Shown: positions 21,201-33,229, counted from the first letter of the stretch. The stretch: 64,000 nt of DNA from Ciona intestinalis (GCF_000224145.3 NC_020167.2:3959027-4023026); one strand, 5' to 3'. Notes: generated by a model from the letters alone, not told the origin. Numbers and translations are program-made.

Positions 21201-24200
21201 AATGTCTCATCCCTGGTGTGCAGTTTGTAAAATGTCATTAAACACAGAGCTTATGTGAGGAGAAATGTGATGGCCAGCGTAACTTACTCCACATGTGTAT
21301 TGAGATGACAATCCCTTCATCAAATAAGGAGCAGAAAGCGGATGAAAAAGAGAGGAAAACCAGATCCCCCAAACCTCCCGTTAAATTCCCGGATACTTCA
21401 CCAACCACCAGAGGTATGAGATGTAAATATGTTTAAGTTTTCCATTTTGTTTGTCAGTCATTTTGATTTATGTCAATTGTTAAATAATTTTTTCAGTTTG
21501 GGGACAATTTGTTACACCATTCTGTAGACTTCTTGGCTGAATTGAAATATCTTAATTTAAACTTTACATTAGGGATAGGATATGACACATTAAGATCTAT
21601 AAGTCATACATACATTATATGTGGTACATTAAGACCTGCAGCTCTATTAAAATCAAGAAAATTAAATTTAGTCTAGTCAGTGGCTGCAGAGAATAGAGAA
21701 CTTAGGTGGTTTAGGTGAGAGGTTATCTTTTAAAAGGAGCTTAATAAAAGTTAAATATAATAAAACTTTTTGAACGAAACCTAATTTTGCAGGCCCTGAG
21801 CCTTCAAGCTCAAGAGAGACACCTAGTGGTAGTATGTACATGTCGAATGATGATCGCATGGAAGCAGTGAATGCGATTGCAAATGCAATCTCTTTGGTTA
21901 ACCGTTCATCTCCACAATCCAGTCGCAACCAGTCTGAACCGGTTCCTCGCCCTGCTCAAAGGCCAGCTAGGTAAACTCAAAAGGATACTCCCTTATTATC
22001 TTAATATACTTTATTTTATTCATTTACAATTTATTTTACTACAGCGGGGGTCAATCAGGTGAACAAAGGTCAGATGAAGGTCAACCGGGGTCGAGTGATT
22101 CATCTGGCCGACAATTCTCCTCACTCAACACTTTCATGGTAACTTCAACAAATAACTTGCATTTTAATTTTTTCACATGTCTCATTCTACTGAATATAGG
22201 TGTGATTTTATTTACTTATCTTGTTATATGGTGCGTGCCAATGTACTGCATGTCAATGGGACATAGGATGTCAGTCAGATTTGGTGCATTGCAGCAACAT
22301 ACTTATATACACAAACCAATCTCATATCTACCTCAATTGTTGGAATACTGAATTTAAAATACTTTTAAATTAGGTTTGCCGTAAAATTTTTTATATGCTT
22401 GGGTCAAATCGATTCATGCCCTGATGCAAATGACAAATTGCCCTGGCAGACCACACTTTTTTGACTGTGTGATATGCTGAATCCTACTGCGAAGCATTGA
22501 CTTAAGCTATCTTATTCTATCGGCTTGTAATTTATTTCTATGCTCTTTAGATATATTGTTAAAAAAAAAATTGAAATTTTAATATTATCGAATTCTGCAG
22601 GATTTTTATTCTCGTGCTCATGGATTGTTGGGTGAATTGGTAAACCCAGAGGTTAGCCCCCCACAGAGCCCCGTATTAACGTGGCCCCCTGAGTTACCCT
22701 CATACTGGAAGTCTGTTGCTGATAATAAGGGTGAGACATGAACTTCTAGTATATTACTTGTGCTAAATTTTGTTGTGATCATTTCAGTCAAATGTCGATT
22801 GCATTCACTTTCTGTGTGATTATATTTAATGTGATTATTAAAACAAGTAATCAAGCAATAGGAACAGCAATTATATTTGACAAGGAAACGTAATTCATTT
22901 ACCTGTTAATTGTTTGCACAATTATAACTATGTAGTATATAGGGTAGTTGGGCAACTTTGGGTCCAATCTGTCCCATAGCATGCTCAATAAGTCTGACCC
23001 GTATAAAGCAGCTTATGTGTGACTTATACCATTATGTTGCGCCATGGACCCTCTCATTGATGGAAGTTCCATCATACAACCTAGTCTAAAAATCACTTAC
23101 TCAATTTCCTATTCCTAATACAGATGGTGATCAAAGTGAAGGGATGAATCTGTCAACATCCGATGCGGGAAAGAGCAAATCTTCCTGGAGTGAGTTCCCA
23201 TCCGAGATGCGGGATCGTGGAACAAGAGGAGACGCGGTTGCCATCCTGAAGCTTCTCTGCAAATCAAAGTCACTTCAACCTTTCATCAAAACTCTGCTTA
23301 CACTCAAGTAAATAATTTTACCCAATAACCTGTATTTTTAGCCTGAAACCATAGTTAAAAACCATCACACTTCTCCTAACTAAAGCTCTGTGTTTAATGA
23401 CGTTTCACAAACCACACACCATGGATAGGGAATTTTACCTTCTATTTGCGTCATTTTTTAAAGTACTACACTTTTGTTCAATTTTATGTATTTTTAGCTT
23501 TCTTGGATACAAAACACTAGATAACCATTTAAACCTGGATAAATCTGATGCAGCACCAGATTCACACAATTTTATCATAAATTAACACAAAAATGTAGCC
23601 TTATGACGATTAAACTGTTATTATGTGTGTGTGTATGTATGTGAACCAAATCTGGCCTAAATCCTAAGGAGCCAAATCTGAATTAAATTCCACGTCTTTG
23701 ACAAGGACCTCACTCACAAAGAATATAAAAGTGTTTGTATATGGGTGTGTGTATTGTATTCATATGTATGTTTTACAGGTATTGGACAAACTAGGAATCG
23801 TACATATTTCACTGTTGATATTGGTTATATATATAATGTTAATTTCTCTTATATTAACAATGTACCATCTTGCCTCTTAACAGAGATGCATCCGGATATA
23901 CTCCCTTCATGTTTGCAGTTGCCCATCGTGCTTACACAGCTGCTCAAGTTTTGTTCCAAGCTGCTCTTGATATTGCTAAGGATGCATCAGATGAAACAAA
24001 CGATAAAAAAGGTAAGATCGCAAGATATAATCTTAATCTATGCATTACCTATAAGAATGAATGTTACTGCAGTTCAGATCATATGAATAATGAATGCATC
24101 TTACTCAAGTTCAAAATGACTTTAACATTTATATGTCTCTAAGCACCACTTCTTTTTCAAGAAAGCATGTTTGGTTAGCTCATAGGACAGTCAGTCATAC

Positions 24201-27200
24201 ATTGTAGCCTTTTTTGAACCTTACGTTCCCCTTAGACTACCGCTTTAGAACTTTATCCAAAACCATTAAAATGTTGTTTTAGAACCAAAGATATTTTCTA
24301 ATAAATATATGTCAGACACATTCTTAACTTAGATAGACTGACTCACCAACAACATACATTCGACTATAATTCGAAACCCTATGCATACCAATATCTGGCG
24401 TAATGGCAAAGTGGTTAGCGCCCCTACTTGTAACCCAGAGGTAATGAGTCCACCGCGTCGCAGCTATGGTTGTGGTGGTATGTGTCCTTGGACAAGACAC
24501 TTAATGGCAATTGCTCCATAGCTCCAACCCAGTGGTCACTAATTGGCTGTCCAAATTATTAGCCATACATAAAAAAAAACAATACTCACCCGGAAAGTTG
24601 CATATATGTAATCGGAAGCTGGCACGAGGTGTATGAACACCCGTGTTATGTCGTCTGTCGTTTTCTTCCCAGGCTAGGATAAAGCAAGTTTCATTCATTC
24701 AATATACTAAGCATTAAGTTTTCTACACAGAAAAGCCAATGATTGAGACATTGAATGATGATGACATAAACAACCTGATGCCGATGCTTTATCCTGCTGG
24801 TTCCCACCCTGATGATAATCCATTATACATGTTATGTTGTAATGATACTTGCAGTTTCACTTGGACCGGTATTCAGCACATTAACCAGGTAATAAATGAA
24901 TATAAATGTTTTGATTGTGTTTTGGTTTGATGTACGCTGTGTAAAGTCACACATCAGGGTTTAATGAATTAGAGTTGAAATATTTTACGACGAATAAATA
25001 TACAAAGGGTGGTTACAAAATTGGGTAAAGTAAAATGGTTACTGAAGCTAGTGGTGTATTTATGTCAAAAGTTTTATTGTTTTAGTAAGTTTCATTGGTG
25101 TAATGCTTGTTAACTTTTTTCAACTGTTGTCACACTCTTACTTAGAAAAGTTCCACAAATCCAGATTGCTGGTTCACATTTTTTTGTCTAATAAACAGAA
25201 ATCAACAAAATTAAAAAAGCAAATGCTGCCAATTTCTTTTTAGAACATTTTTACGCAAATGCCTTTTTGATTTTTTTTTAAGTTTTGCAAAATTTTAGCA
25301 AATGCTACTAATTTTTTTGTGGCATGTTTTGCCGCCCCTTTGAAAGATTGTGGTCCAGGTAGTTTATATTTGTTTTATATTTATAATTTACTTTGCAGGA
25401 TATATTTGAATGCTTGACTTGTGGATTAACCGAAAGTCTGTGTTGTTGCACTGAATGTGCGAGGGTCTGCCACAAAGGACACGACTGCAAGTAAGTTGGT
25501 TATGGATACGTGTTACTCTTATCTTATTAATAATCCTGACATTGCGGTCCATCTATTTTTTACAAGCATTAACATTTAACAAAGATTTGTTCATTTCAAA
25601 TTATTTATTACCAAAAATAAACATGGCTGTTGGTTTTTTAAAAGTAATTGCTGTAATATTATACACACAAAAGTATATTCTTTGTTGCTGTCAAATATCT
25701 ATGTTAAACAGCTATTTTTCAACCAAAGTGCATTTTTAATAAAGCGTTACTGTTTTAAAACTAGGATCCGCATGATTCTCAAAAATTTTTTTTACTCTAG
25801 GTTGAAACGTACGAATCCAACTGCATATTGCGACTGTTGGGAGAAATGTGCTTGTAAATCTCTGGTTGCTGGTGATAATACTGAGCGTACAGCTTTACTA
25901 AGGACATTAATATACACCACAAAGTTATACGAAAAACCAGATTCATCAGGACAGCATATTATGCAATTTCTGGTAAGAGTTTGAGATTTTTTTATTTAAA
26001 ATGCAATTCTTAAATTTTTTAACCAAGTTTTTTTATGTTTTACGCTACATGTGATGTTTTTAAATATGCATTTTTAATTAAATGTTATTTGAATTGCCCA
26101 AAAAAATTATTAAATCGACCAAAATTTTCGCAATTGACATTTTTCTGGCAATCAACATTTTTTGGCAATCGACTTTTTTTTGCAATCAACATTTTTCTCA
26201 GATACAAACGATAGCGAGACAACTTCAAGAACACGGTCAGTATCGACCTCCAAACAGATCAGCTCGGATCACTTTGTCAACCTCCAGAACCAGGGTTTCC
26301 CATGCAAAGTCACCTCAGCAGGACCAGGATTGGCCTGAACATGATTTACGACCGCCACAGTGAGTATTTAGTTCTATAATCTGTATAGTAATGTTTGTGT
26401 CAAGGGGTCTGGAATTTAAGCCAGAGTTGGTACATTATCTCAGTGTACCATAGGTATTATATAAGATTGATTGTCAAACTTTTTTGTGTGTAAAGAGGTT
26501 TCAAAATTGTTAGCCGAAATATAAGTTTGGTTAATGTAATAACTTAAATAACACCAGTCCAGAATTGCAGAATATCAGACTTAAAAGCCTCACCTGCTCC
26601 TGTCTATAAAGTCTTTAAATTAGAGTTGTGGTTACCAAAGTGCCTATGATTTGTAGGTAAATTTTATGCTTTTAATGCAGAAATTTCCTACTTTTCCTAA
26701 TTTTGGATCCTTATTTTTTTGTAAGCAAGTCAAAATTATTTCATTTACTTTAATCTTCCCAATTTTATTCAGGTTTTGCCAGGGAGCTCTTCTTCTGTTG
26801 CTGGATGATTGGAAATCACTTCGGTCTCTCATCCTCAGTGGTTGCGACAGTCGTCGTGACAACCAGTGCATGAGCTCCCAAACATCCGAAGATCGAGGAA
26901 CATTTTATCTTCTCCCTGAAGATGAGAAGATTCTGGATAATCAGACAGGTAAGGTTAAAATTAGGACAAAAAATTGTACATTTTTTTGTTTTTAAAGTTT
27001 AAAATTTCTTTGTTATAAAATTTCAAAATTTAAAGTTGTTTTACAATGTCATGATATTTGCTTAAACTATAGATTTTACAAAAAAAGCAGCCTGAAATAG
27101 TTAGTTTGTTATGCTTAACTTATGGAGTTGTATAGCGCTACATGTCTGTGTTCCTGGTTTTTAGCCAGAGTCCATTATTGCAAACTGTTATTTCATGTTG

Positions 27201-30200
27201 TATAATAATGTCATACACACTAGACTATTATTGTTTAAATATATATTAAAGCAATTATCTGTATTATTTAGATTATTCCTTTTCATTCTTTTTTTTTCTT
27301 TTTCCATTGGTAGTAAACAAAGAACATCAAGTAATTATAAAACTGTATCCTCACAACTCCCATAGAACATTATTAATTGTTTAAAACACGATCAGGATAT
27401 TTAGATATTCTTTGTTAAAAGTGTCCAATCTTCCCCCAGTATTATATGTATAAATATATGTTATCCACTTTCTGAGATATCATTAACATATTCAGGCACA
27501 TCACGACTTGACATCTTCACACACACATTGCTGGTGAAATGTCCCAATGCTGAGTTTGTTGATAAACTGCTTGAAACTCTCATCCATTCAATTCAAACAA
27601 AGAAAGGTTGGTAAATAATTTATTGATGAATACATGAATGAATATAACTTATTTTATCTTAACGCGGCCGAAAAACAACAATTGTTATGAGTGTACACCT
27701 CGTGCCTGCTTACGAGTTTTATATATGTTACTTTGTGGGTGATTATTTTTTCGGATTTTTTATGTACGGCTGATAATTTGGACAACCCATTGGTGACCAC
27801 TTCGTTGGAGCAATTGCTGTTAAGTGTCTTGCCCAAGGACACACAAATCTTGAATATATAGTGAAAAAACAACAGTTGTTAAAACTAGAGCTCTGGGCTT
27901 TATTTTCACTTTCTAATAATATGATCTTTATGTCCTCCACAGGCAAACAGAAGGACGAAAGCATCATGGTTGCTCGGAGATTTTTAAGATCCGTGATTCG
28001 TATTTACATCGTACTCACTGCACAGCTCACACCAGAGAAAGTTGTCACTCAGTCCACACTTTACCACCAACCACTTTATAAATGCAGGATCGCTTTCATG
28101 GTAATTACACAAAATACAAAGATTTGGTTTTAGAAATTTTTTTATGTTTTAATAAACCAATTCTGAAATTCAAATTCTACAGCATATTTTGTCCACTTAA
28201 AATTCCACAGCATATTCTCCGCTCTTTAAATAATTAAAAAGTAACATGAAATTCTAATTAAGTTACAAAGTAACTCAAAAAACACTGAGGCAAGAATATA
28301 TTAACTTAATTTTTTATATTAACATAATACAGTAAGGTTGGCAAAGATGTGACACCTTTTCATTTTATTTTCTGGTCCTGTTTGGCAGTAAAAGAAAATT
28401 CAAGTGTTATAAAAGTGTATCCTTACGACTCCCATAGACTGTTGTTAGTTGTTTAAAACACGATCAGGATATTAAATTATTATGTGATAAAAGTGTCCCA
28501 TATTGCCCCACATTCATACCAACTTGATTTTGATTAACATAATAAATTTTCCACCTTATTTCATCCAGGCTTTGCTGCCACTTGCTGCTGAGGAATTATG
28601 CGAAACAGCTGAAAGTTTGATAGCACCTGTTCGAATGGGAGTAGCTCGTCCAACCACACCTTTCCCACTCGTTATTACCAACAGTGATGTGACAAATGGA
28701 AGTTCAACAGCATTTTCAAGACTTCCTTTCCCACCGAGGTAATAAATATTTTTTTAAAACAAAAAAGAATTTTTGTTAAAATTTTGTTTTTTTTCTGAAT
28801 CAAATTTTTTTTTTTTCATGTGAAACTCTCTGTTCTTTTCAATTTATTTCATTTTTCCTAGCAAAGATTAAAAAACATATAAGGTAAAAAAGTGGTGAAA
28901 CAAATGTCAAAATAATTAATCTGTGTATTAAAATGAATTGGAGTATGTTACACAATGTTTTAAGTTTTTTATTTTATTTTTAACTCCTGCATACATATTT
29001 TAGATCTGGAGCATCAGATGATGAAGATCAAGATCAGGATGAACAGCAGAAGATCTCTCATCACCGAAGACGGAAGCGAGGAAGACATTCAAAGAGGGGA
29101 GGATCACGTAGATTCGGATCAAGGAGAACGCAAAGAGCTCATGAGGCATCTTCGGAAGTCCGAGATCGATCAGAGGAGGTAACTGCGCAGTCTTCCTCCG
29201 CTGCTGCTAATGAGGCGGGAAATGATCATCCGGATGCGTCTCAGGAAAATGAAGAAGCAACTCAGGAAGCCGATACCTTGGTAGGTGGTTGTTGGGTGAA
29301 GTTTTTTGTCGTCACTTAACATTTATTTATNNNNNNNNNNNNNNNNNNNNNNNNNNNNNNNNNNNNNNNNNNNNNNNNNNNNNNNNNNNNNNNNNNNNNN
29401 NNNNNNNNNNNNNNNNNNNNNNNNNNNNNNNNNNNNNNNNNNNNNNNNNNNNNNNNNNNNNNNNNNNNNNNNNNNNNNNNNNNNNNNNNNNNNNNNNNNN
29501 NNNNNNNNNNNNNNNNNNNNNNNNNNNNNNNNNNNNNNNNNNNNNNNNNNNNNNNNNNNNNNNNNNNNNNNNNNNNNNNNNNNNNNNNNNNNNNNNNNNN
29601 NNNNNNNNNNNNNNNNNNNNNNNNNNNNNNNNNNNNNNNNNNNNNNNNNNNNNNNNNNNNNNNNNNNNNNNNNNNNNNNNNNNNNNNNNNNNNNNNNNNN
29701 NNNNNNNNNNNNNNNNNNNNNNNNNNNNNNNNNNNNNNNNNNNNNNNNNNNNNNNNNNNNNNNNNNNNNNNNNNNNNNNNNNNNNNNNNNNNNNNNNNNN
29801 NNNNNNNNNNNNNNNNNNNNNNNNNNNNNNNNNNNNNNNNNNNNNNNNNNNNNNNNNNNNNNNNNNNNNNNNNNNNNNNNNNNNNNNNNNNNNNNNNNNN
29901 NNNNNNNNNNNNNNNNNNNNNNNNNNNNNNNNNNNNNNNNNNNNNNNNNNNNNNNNNNNNNNNNNNNNNNNNNNNNNNNNNNNNNNNNNNNNNNNNNNNN
30001 NNNNNNNNNNNNNNNNNNNNNNNNNNNNNNNNNNNNNNNNNNNNNNNNNNNNNNNNNNNNNNNNNNNNNNNNNNNNNNNNNNNNNNNNNNNNNNNNNNNN
30101 NNNNNNNNNNNNNNNNNNNNNNNTTGTATTACCCCAGGCAAGCAACTCGTCAGTTGCGTGATCAAGCCCGTCAAGCCCCTCATGCAATGCAGTGGGCCAT

Positions 30201-31034
30201 GGAAAGCAACTCAACTGCACGAATCAAGTCACCCAATAACGCAAGCGCTGCGTCGTCAAGCAGGGCCACTGGGGGTCTCTCTGGAGTCACAAGCCCCGTG
30301 ATGTATTTCAATTCAAGATCTGTCGGACGTAGAGAAAATTTACAAAATGGTGAGTTCAGATTTATGCATTGTAATCTGAAACATCCCGAAAAGATTCTAA
30401 TTTTAAACAAAGGTAATATTATTGAGTTTTTCAGCCTGTTTTACAATTTCCCTATAAACTGATACTAATATTATACAGATAAATAAGGATTCTTTGCTTA
30501 CAATTTTAACAACAGCTTATAGCTGTTATTTACTTCGTCTCCAACTGGAAATTGGTTATTTAATACTGAATAGTAAATCGATTTAATCTAGAATTTTTTG
30601 AACTTGTGTCCTTTACAATTTTACACATCTGCTAAAGTTTTTCAGATTACCATATAGGTAAAAATAACACCTCCCTGACTTGAACAAAAAAGTTTCATAA
30701 AATTTACTTTTTTTCTTAATATTAGCCCACAAACTGCAGCTTATAACTCAGGGCTTGAAAATGTGCAAAGTTTTGTTCCTCATCTTAACATGATCCTCCT
30801 CAGTCTAACATGATCCTCCTCATCCTAACATGATCTTCCTTATCCTAACATGATCTTCCTCATCCTAACATGATCTTCCTCATCCTAACATGATCTTTCT
30901 AATCCTAACATGATCTTCCTCCAGCTTACATCAGCACCATCCTGGATCGGCATCGAGCTTTAAACAATCGAGCAAAACCTGACGAGGCGCGACCCAATTC
31001 ATCAGCCGTAACCAACGCACAACTTTCTCGCTTG
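12298..31034 (+). CDS. UBR5: UBR5, HECT-type E3 ubiquitin ligase (35 exons seen, both ends missing)
   Basis: UBR5 attaches ubiquitin to N-degron and other substrates. Exons: 12298-12536, 12794-12937, 13252-13445, 13799-13928, 14157-14289, 14874-15037, 15357-15436, 15844-15984, 16269-16467, 16570-16667, 17187-17352, 17673-17703, 17856-18021, 18404-18568, 19175-19337, 19787-19884, 20098-20246, 20575-20716, 21248-21413, 21793-21970, 22045-22138, 22601-22730, 23124-23307, 23884-24011, 24731-24888, 25399-25490, 25801-25972, 26202-26359, 26773-26948, 27496-27606, 27943-28100, 28569-28738, 29004-29280, 30138-30349 and 30925 to the gap at 31035. All phases close. Two exons are in the N gap and are seen at 62144 and 62610. 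Markers are [20 protein letters not shown] propeller repeats, [25 protein letters not shown] and [15 protein letters not shown]. The first coding exon (about 20 residues in human UBR5) was not found, and MLLE and HECT lie outside. About 1,880 codons are visible when the two gap exons are counted. Confidence 0.95.
13527..13750 (+). repeat. Diverged SINE in UBR5 intron
   Basis: Begins near GGTTGCGTGG, keeps TGGGTTCGAAACTTG (B-box region), ACCAATGTGGGTGTATG and GGGCAAGATACTGAGC. It lies just before the UBA exon. Confidence 0.55.
13799..13928 (+). CDS. UBR5: UBR5 exon encoding the UBA domain
   Basis: Translates to [20 protein letters not shown] then [19 protein letters not shown], the ubiquitin-associated helical bundle of UBR5, followed at once by an acidic run. 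In human UBR5 this domain binds ubiquitin. The exon before it supplies the leading PEDLINQVQ helix. It is the most conserved N-terminal stretch here. Confidence 0.92.
15152..15310 (+). repeat. Diverged SINE in UBR5 intron
   Basis: GTCGTGGCTCAGTGC head-like part, then TTCTTGGGCAAGACATTAAC and CAACTGAGTAGTCACTTATG. Truncated at its 3' end. Confidence 0.5.
15357..20716 (+). CDS. UBR5: UBR5 exons encoding the RCC1-like beta-propeller
   Basis: Twelve exons. Blade-type motifs are [61 protein letters not shown], and [20 protein letters not shown]. The propeller is followed by the [20 protein letters not shown] helical part. A basic/acidic insert ([18 protein letters not shown]) between blades matches the nuclear-localisation-rich insert of the human protein and may serve the same role (inference). 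The small 31-nt exon 17673-17703 is the shortest in the gene. Confidence 0.85.
18256..18370. repeat. Minisatellite next to a UBR5 3' splice site (TTTCTGAT plus T-tract)
   Basis: About five imperfect units of AATTTCTGATTTTTTTT, ending some 35 nt before the exon at 18404. Each unit has a CTGAT-like branch-point match and a pyrimidine tract. Confidence 0.6.
18934..19114. mobile_element. MITE of the same family, UBR5 intron
   Basis: Left CAGTAGGGTGGGGAAAAGAT, right GATGTCCCATCTTGCCCTCA, with the core AACACGATCGGGATATTTAG. It ends about 60 bp before an exon. Confidence 0.65.
19890..20085. repeat. Degenerate minisatellite before a UBR5 3' splice site
   Basis: About five units of the type TATGAAAAAACACTATTTTT with AAATAACCTTACAAAA spacers, roughly 35-50 bp each, ending about 12 nt before the exon at 20098. 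Confidence 0.6.
24392..24690 (+). repeat. Full-length SINE in UBR5 intron before a UBR-box exon
   Basis: A box TGGCAAAGTGG at 24404-24414, degenerate B box, body with GTCCTTGGACAAGACACTT and GTGGTCACTAATTGGCTGTC, and tail GTCTGTCGTTTTCTTCCC. The insertion leaves the splice sites untouched. Confidence 0.75.
24731..25972 (+). CDS. UBR5: UBR5 exons encoding the UBR box zinc finger
   Basis: Three exons give [40 protein letters not shown] then CHKGHDC, and [18 protein letters not shown]. The Cys/His spacing matches the UBR box that binds basic N-terminal residues of N-degron substrates. All zinc-ligand positions I can match to human UBR5 are kept. A full SINE sits in the intron just upstream. Confidence 0.92.
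26115..26201. repeat. 17-18 bp minisatellite forming a UBR5 splice acceptor
   Basis: Four units of GCAATCAACATTTTT type run directly into the acceptor TTTTTCTCAG of the exon at 26202, so the last unit is the functional pyrimidine tract. Confidence 0.7.
27285..27446. mobile_element. MITE of the same family, left end decayed, UBR5 intron
   Basis: Core AACACGATCAGGATATTTAG and right end GTGTCCAATCTTCCCCCAGT are clear. The left inverted repeat is gone. Confidence 0.55.
27655..27850 (-). repeat. Antisense SINE in UBR5 intron
   Basis: Reverse SINE blocks ACAACCCATTGGTGACCACT and GTGTCTTGCCCAAGGACACA. The orthologous insertion is present at 60478-60680 in the second UBR5 block. Confidence 0.7.
28330..28511. 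mobile_element. MITE of the same family, UBR5 intron
   Basis: Left CAGTAAGGTTGGCAAAGATG, core TTTAAAACACGATCAGGATA, right GTGTCCCATATTGCCCCACA. Same insertion recurs at 61140-61322. Confidence 0.6.
29331..30123. other. Assembly gap (793 N) inside UBR5
   Basis: The run of N removes two exons and their introns. The second UBR5 block (62135-63030) covers this stretch. Open frames that span the N run are meaningless. Confidence 0.99.
30781..30924. repeat. 20-bp minisatellite forming a UBR5 splice acceptor (7 units)
   Basis: Unit CCTAACATGATCTTCCTCAT repeated seven times with exact 20-bp period. The last unit turns into the acceptor TCTTCCTCCAG of the exon at 30925. Each unit holds a CTAAC branch-point consensus and a pyrimidine-rich half. 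Confidence 0.9.
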
Positions 31035-31159
31035 NNNNNNNNNNNNNNNNNNNNNNNNNNNNNNNNNNNNNNNNNNNNNNNNNNNNNNNNNNNNNNNNNN
31101 NNNNNNNNNNNNNNNNNNNNNNNNNNNNNNNNNNNNNNNNNNNNNNNNNNNNNNNNNNN
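31035..31159. other. Assembly gap (125 N) ending the first UBR5 block
   Basis: UBR5 coding sequence runs into the gap, and nothing after it resembles UBR5 until 59604. Confidence 0.99.
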
Positions 31160-32750
31160 ATAGGAAAGTGCGACCTCGTTCTAATAGTAAAAATTTACCA
31201 AACAGATAACCGGGCGAGTTCAGTCTATTACATTTAAGGTGTCTATGGTGGCAGTGATTGGAAATAGACTTTTTACTTGAATTGTGCATGGTGTGCTGTA
31301 AACTTCAATTTGAATAAGCTTTTGATACAAGACTTCTAATTAGTAACAGCCGAAGACTGTGACTGGATATATAGACTTCCAATCTAGTATAATAATATTT
31401 AGGAACAGTTAAAGACTACTGTTACTTAAACTGGATAAAGACTTCCAACATTGGTAGCAGAGGATCATATCAAAAAAGACCACTCCTAATGTTGGCTCCT
31501 CTCCTTATTCTCAAATGTGGCAACTGCTCACTTGAATTTGTTTAATTGGACAGTCTGAAGAGAATTGTTTAATTGGACAGTCTGAAGGAAATGAAAAGTA
31601 CAAAAGGCAGTGTCACAATTAACAACGGAAGATCTTCACAATGAAAATTGTGCAATTATTGGGAAAATTAGATACAGCTTTTAAAGAAGAAAAAAATGAC
31701 AAAGTTTATAAACTTCAAAATAAAGAAGAAAGTCTATTTCCAACTACTGACCCATCAGGTTAAACACTCAGCCTACAAACTTATCGAAAATCCCCTTTAT
31801 ATAACGTAGTTAGAGATGTCTATGAGGTCGTCGAGCGTTTCAATGTATTTGCGCAATTTTAAAGCAGCTTGTGGTTTAGCTATATTCAGTTTTGAGCATA
31901 TTTGTTGTTTAGAGTGAATTCGACATGGCCCTGGAGCATATCTGTTGTTTAATGTTATTTTAATAGAACTAAAGTTTTGGCTGTCTGCTTTTACATTGTT
32001 TTGTGAATAGGGGCTAAACTGATTAGAATAAAAAAGATACGTGAAATTTTTAAAAACAATCAATATTTTATAAGCTAATGTTACACTGCTAATTTCAAAT
32101 ATTTATATATATATATATACATATAGATTAATTTTATAAGCTAATGTTACACTGCTAATTTCAAATATATGTACATATTAATTGTTTCACAATCAAATTC
32201 GAAATTGTTGTCCTTTTTTGGCACAGCAAGTATGTTTTCACTAGATCATAGTTTTAGAGCTATGGAAGATTTAGAAACTGTAGTTATGAAGCTAGGGATA
32301 AAAGATTAGTGACTAATTTTGCAAATGGAATGTTTGGAAGATTTAGAAAAGATATTTATTATGTATTTAACCCATAAACATGGAACTAGGGATAAAAGAT
32401 TAGGAATAATTTGCAAATGTTAGTTTAACTCAATGAATAAAAACCATAAAAAAATGATTTTTTACAGATTTATCCCTTTTCACCGTTTTAAATTTTTGCG
32501 AAGGTGAAAGATAATTTATTATAACCGTTTTTAGATGAAGAAACAGGCGGTGAAAGGGGGTAAGCTTGTTGACTCTGACTTTTATTGTTAGTTTAACCCC
32601 TCAATAAATAAAAACCATAAAAAAATATTCACCGTTTTAAATTTTTGCAAAGGTGAAAGAGATAATTTATTATAATCATTTCAATTTAAAAACTAAAGCA
32701 AGAATGTAAAAGTAACTTCTAATCGAAGTTAGTGTTTTAGGTTTGTTACA
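31160..32750. other. No gene seen; AT-rich unique and low-copy repeat DNA
   Basis: Holds a short local duplication (TTTTATAAGCTAATGTTACA near 32070 and 32135) and two near-identical blocks containing TCACCGTTTTAAATTTTTGC (about 32475-32520 and 32628-32672). The 88-codon minus-strand frame at 31797-32063 has no recognisable homology. Confidence 0.4.
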
Positions 32751-33000
32751 ACCTTTATGTTTTACAGAAAAAAGAGGATAACCCCCCCTACAGAAGGTGT
32801 GTTGTGATAGGCTTTATCACTTTACTTTGCAGATGGCTGCCATTTGAAGATGTAAGTTCCAAACATTCATTATCCCGATTCATTTTTTATATGTACATTT
32901 TTTCAGTTTATAAAGCGCAGGAGAGGGCAGCAGAGGTGGTATGTATTTATTGGTATTTATATATTGTTCCAGTTTTACTCCTTTTTTCACACATTTAGGG

Positions 33001-33081
33001 AAGAGCAGAGGAGGTCATAGGGGCAGCCGCGGTTGTCGAGGCTGCGGAGGACGTCGCGGCGGCAGAGGTTGTGGCTGTTTA
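33001..33081 (+). other. Possible terminal exon with GC-rich, Gly/Arg-type coding and poly(A) signal
   Basis: After a ttcacacatttag acceptor a GC-rich stretch appears that is unlike its AT-rich surroundings. One frame ends in TAA just before an AATAAA at about 33088. Another gives an Arg/Gly/Cys-rich peptide (SRGGHRGSRGCRGCGGRRGG). Candidate upstream exons at 32834-32851 and 32907-32938 cannot be joined in a single clean phase. The gene, if real, is not recognised. Confidence 0.22.
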
Positions 33082-33229
33082 AAGACAATAAATTTTATAT
33101 AAAATGTTGGCATTCAATATTATGTTATAGAAAACTAAAATAGTAGTTTAAATGTTAGTTTAAAATTCAATTGTCAGCTGTTCCACCACGCACCCATGAG
33201 GTCGCTTTGTATGCGTGATCGTTAGGTTT

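Noticed and set aside
29289..30301. Long open frames across 29331-30123
   Set aside because: They are runs of N translated as X.
30781..30924. A CRISPR-like array
   Set aside because: Units are contiguous with no spacers and the host is a eukaryote; it is a minisatellite.
31430..31470. LTR-retrotransposon primer-binding site (TTGGTAGCAGAGGATCA)
   Set aside because: Only loosely like a tRNA-Met complement and no LTR pair or pol gene is nearby.
31797..32063. 88-codon minus-strand frame as a gene
   Set aside because: No motif, no splice context, ordinary AT-rich composition.
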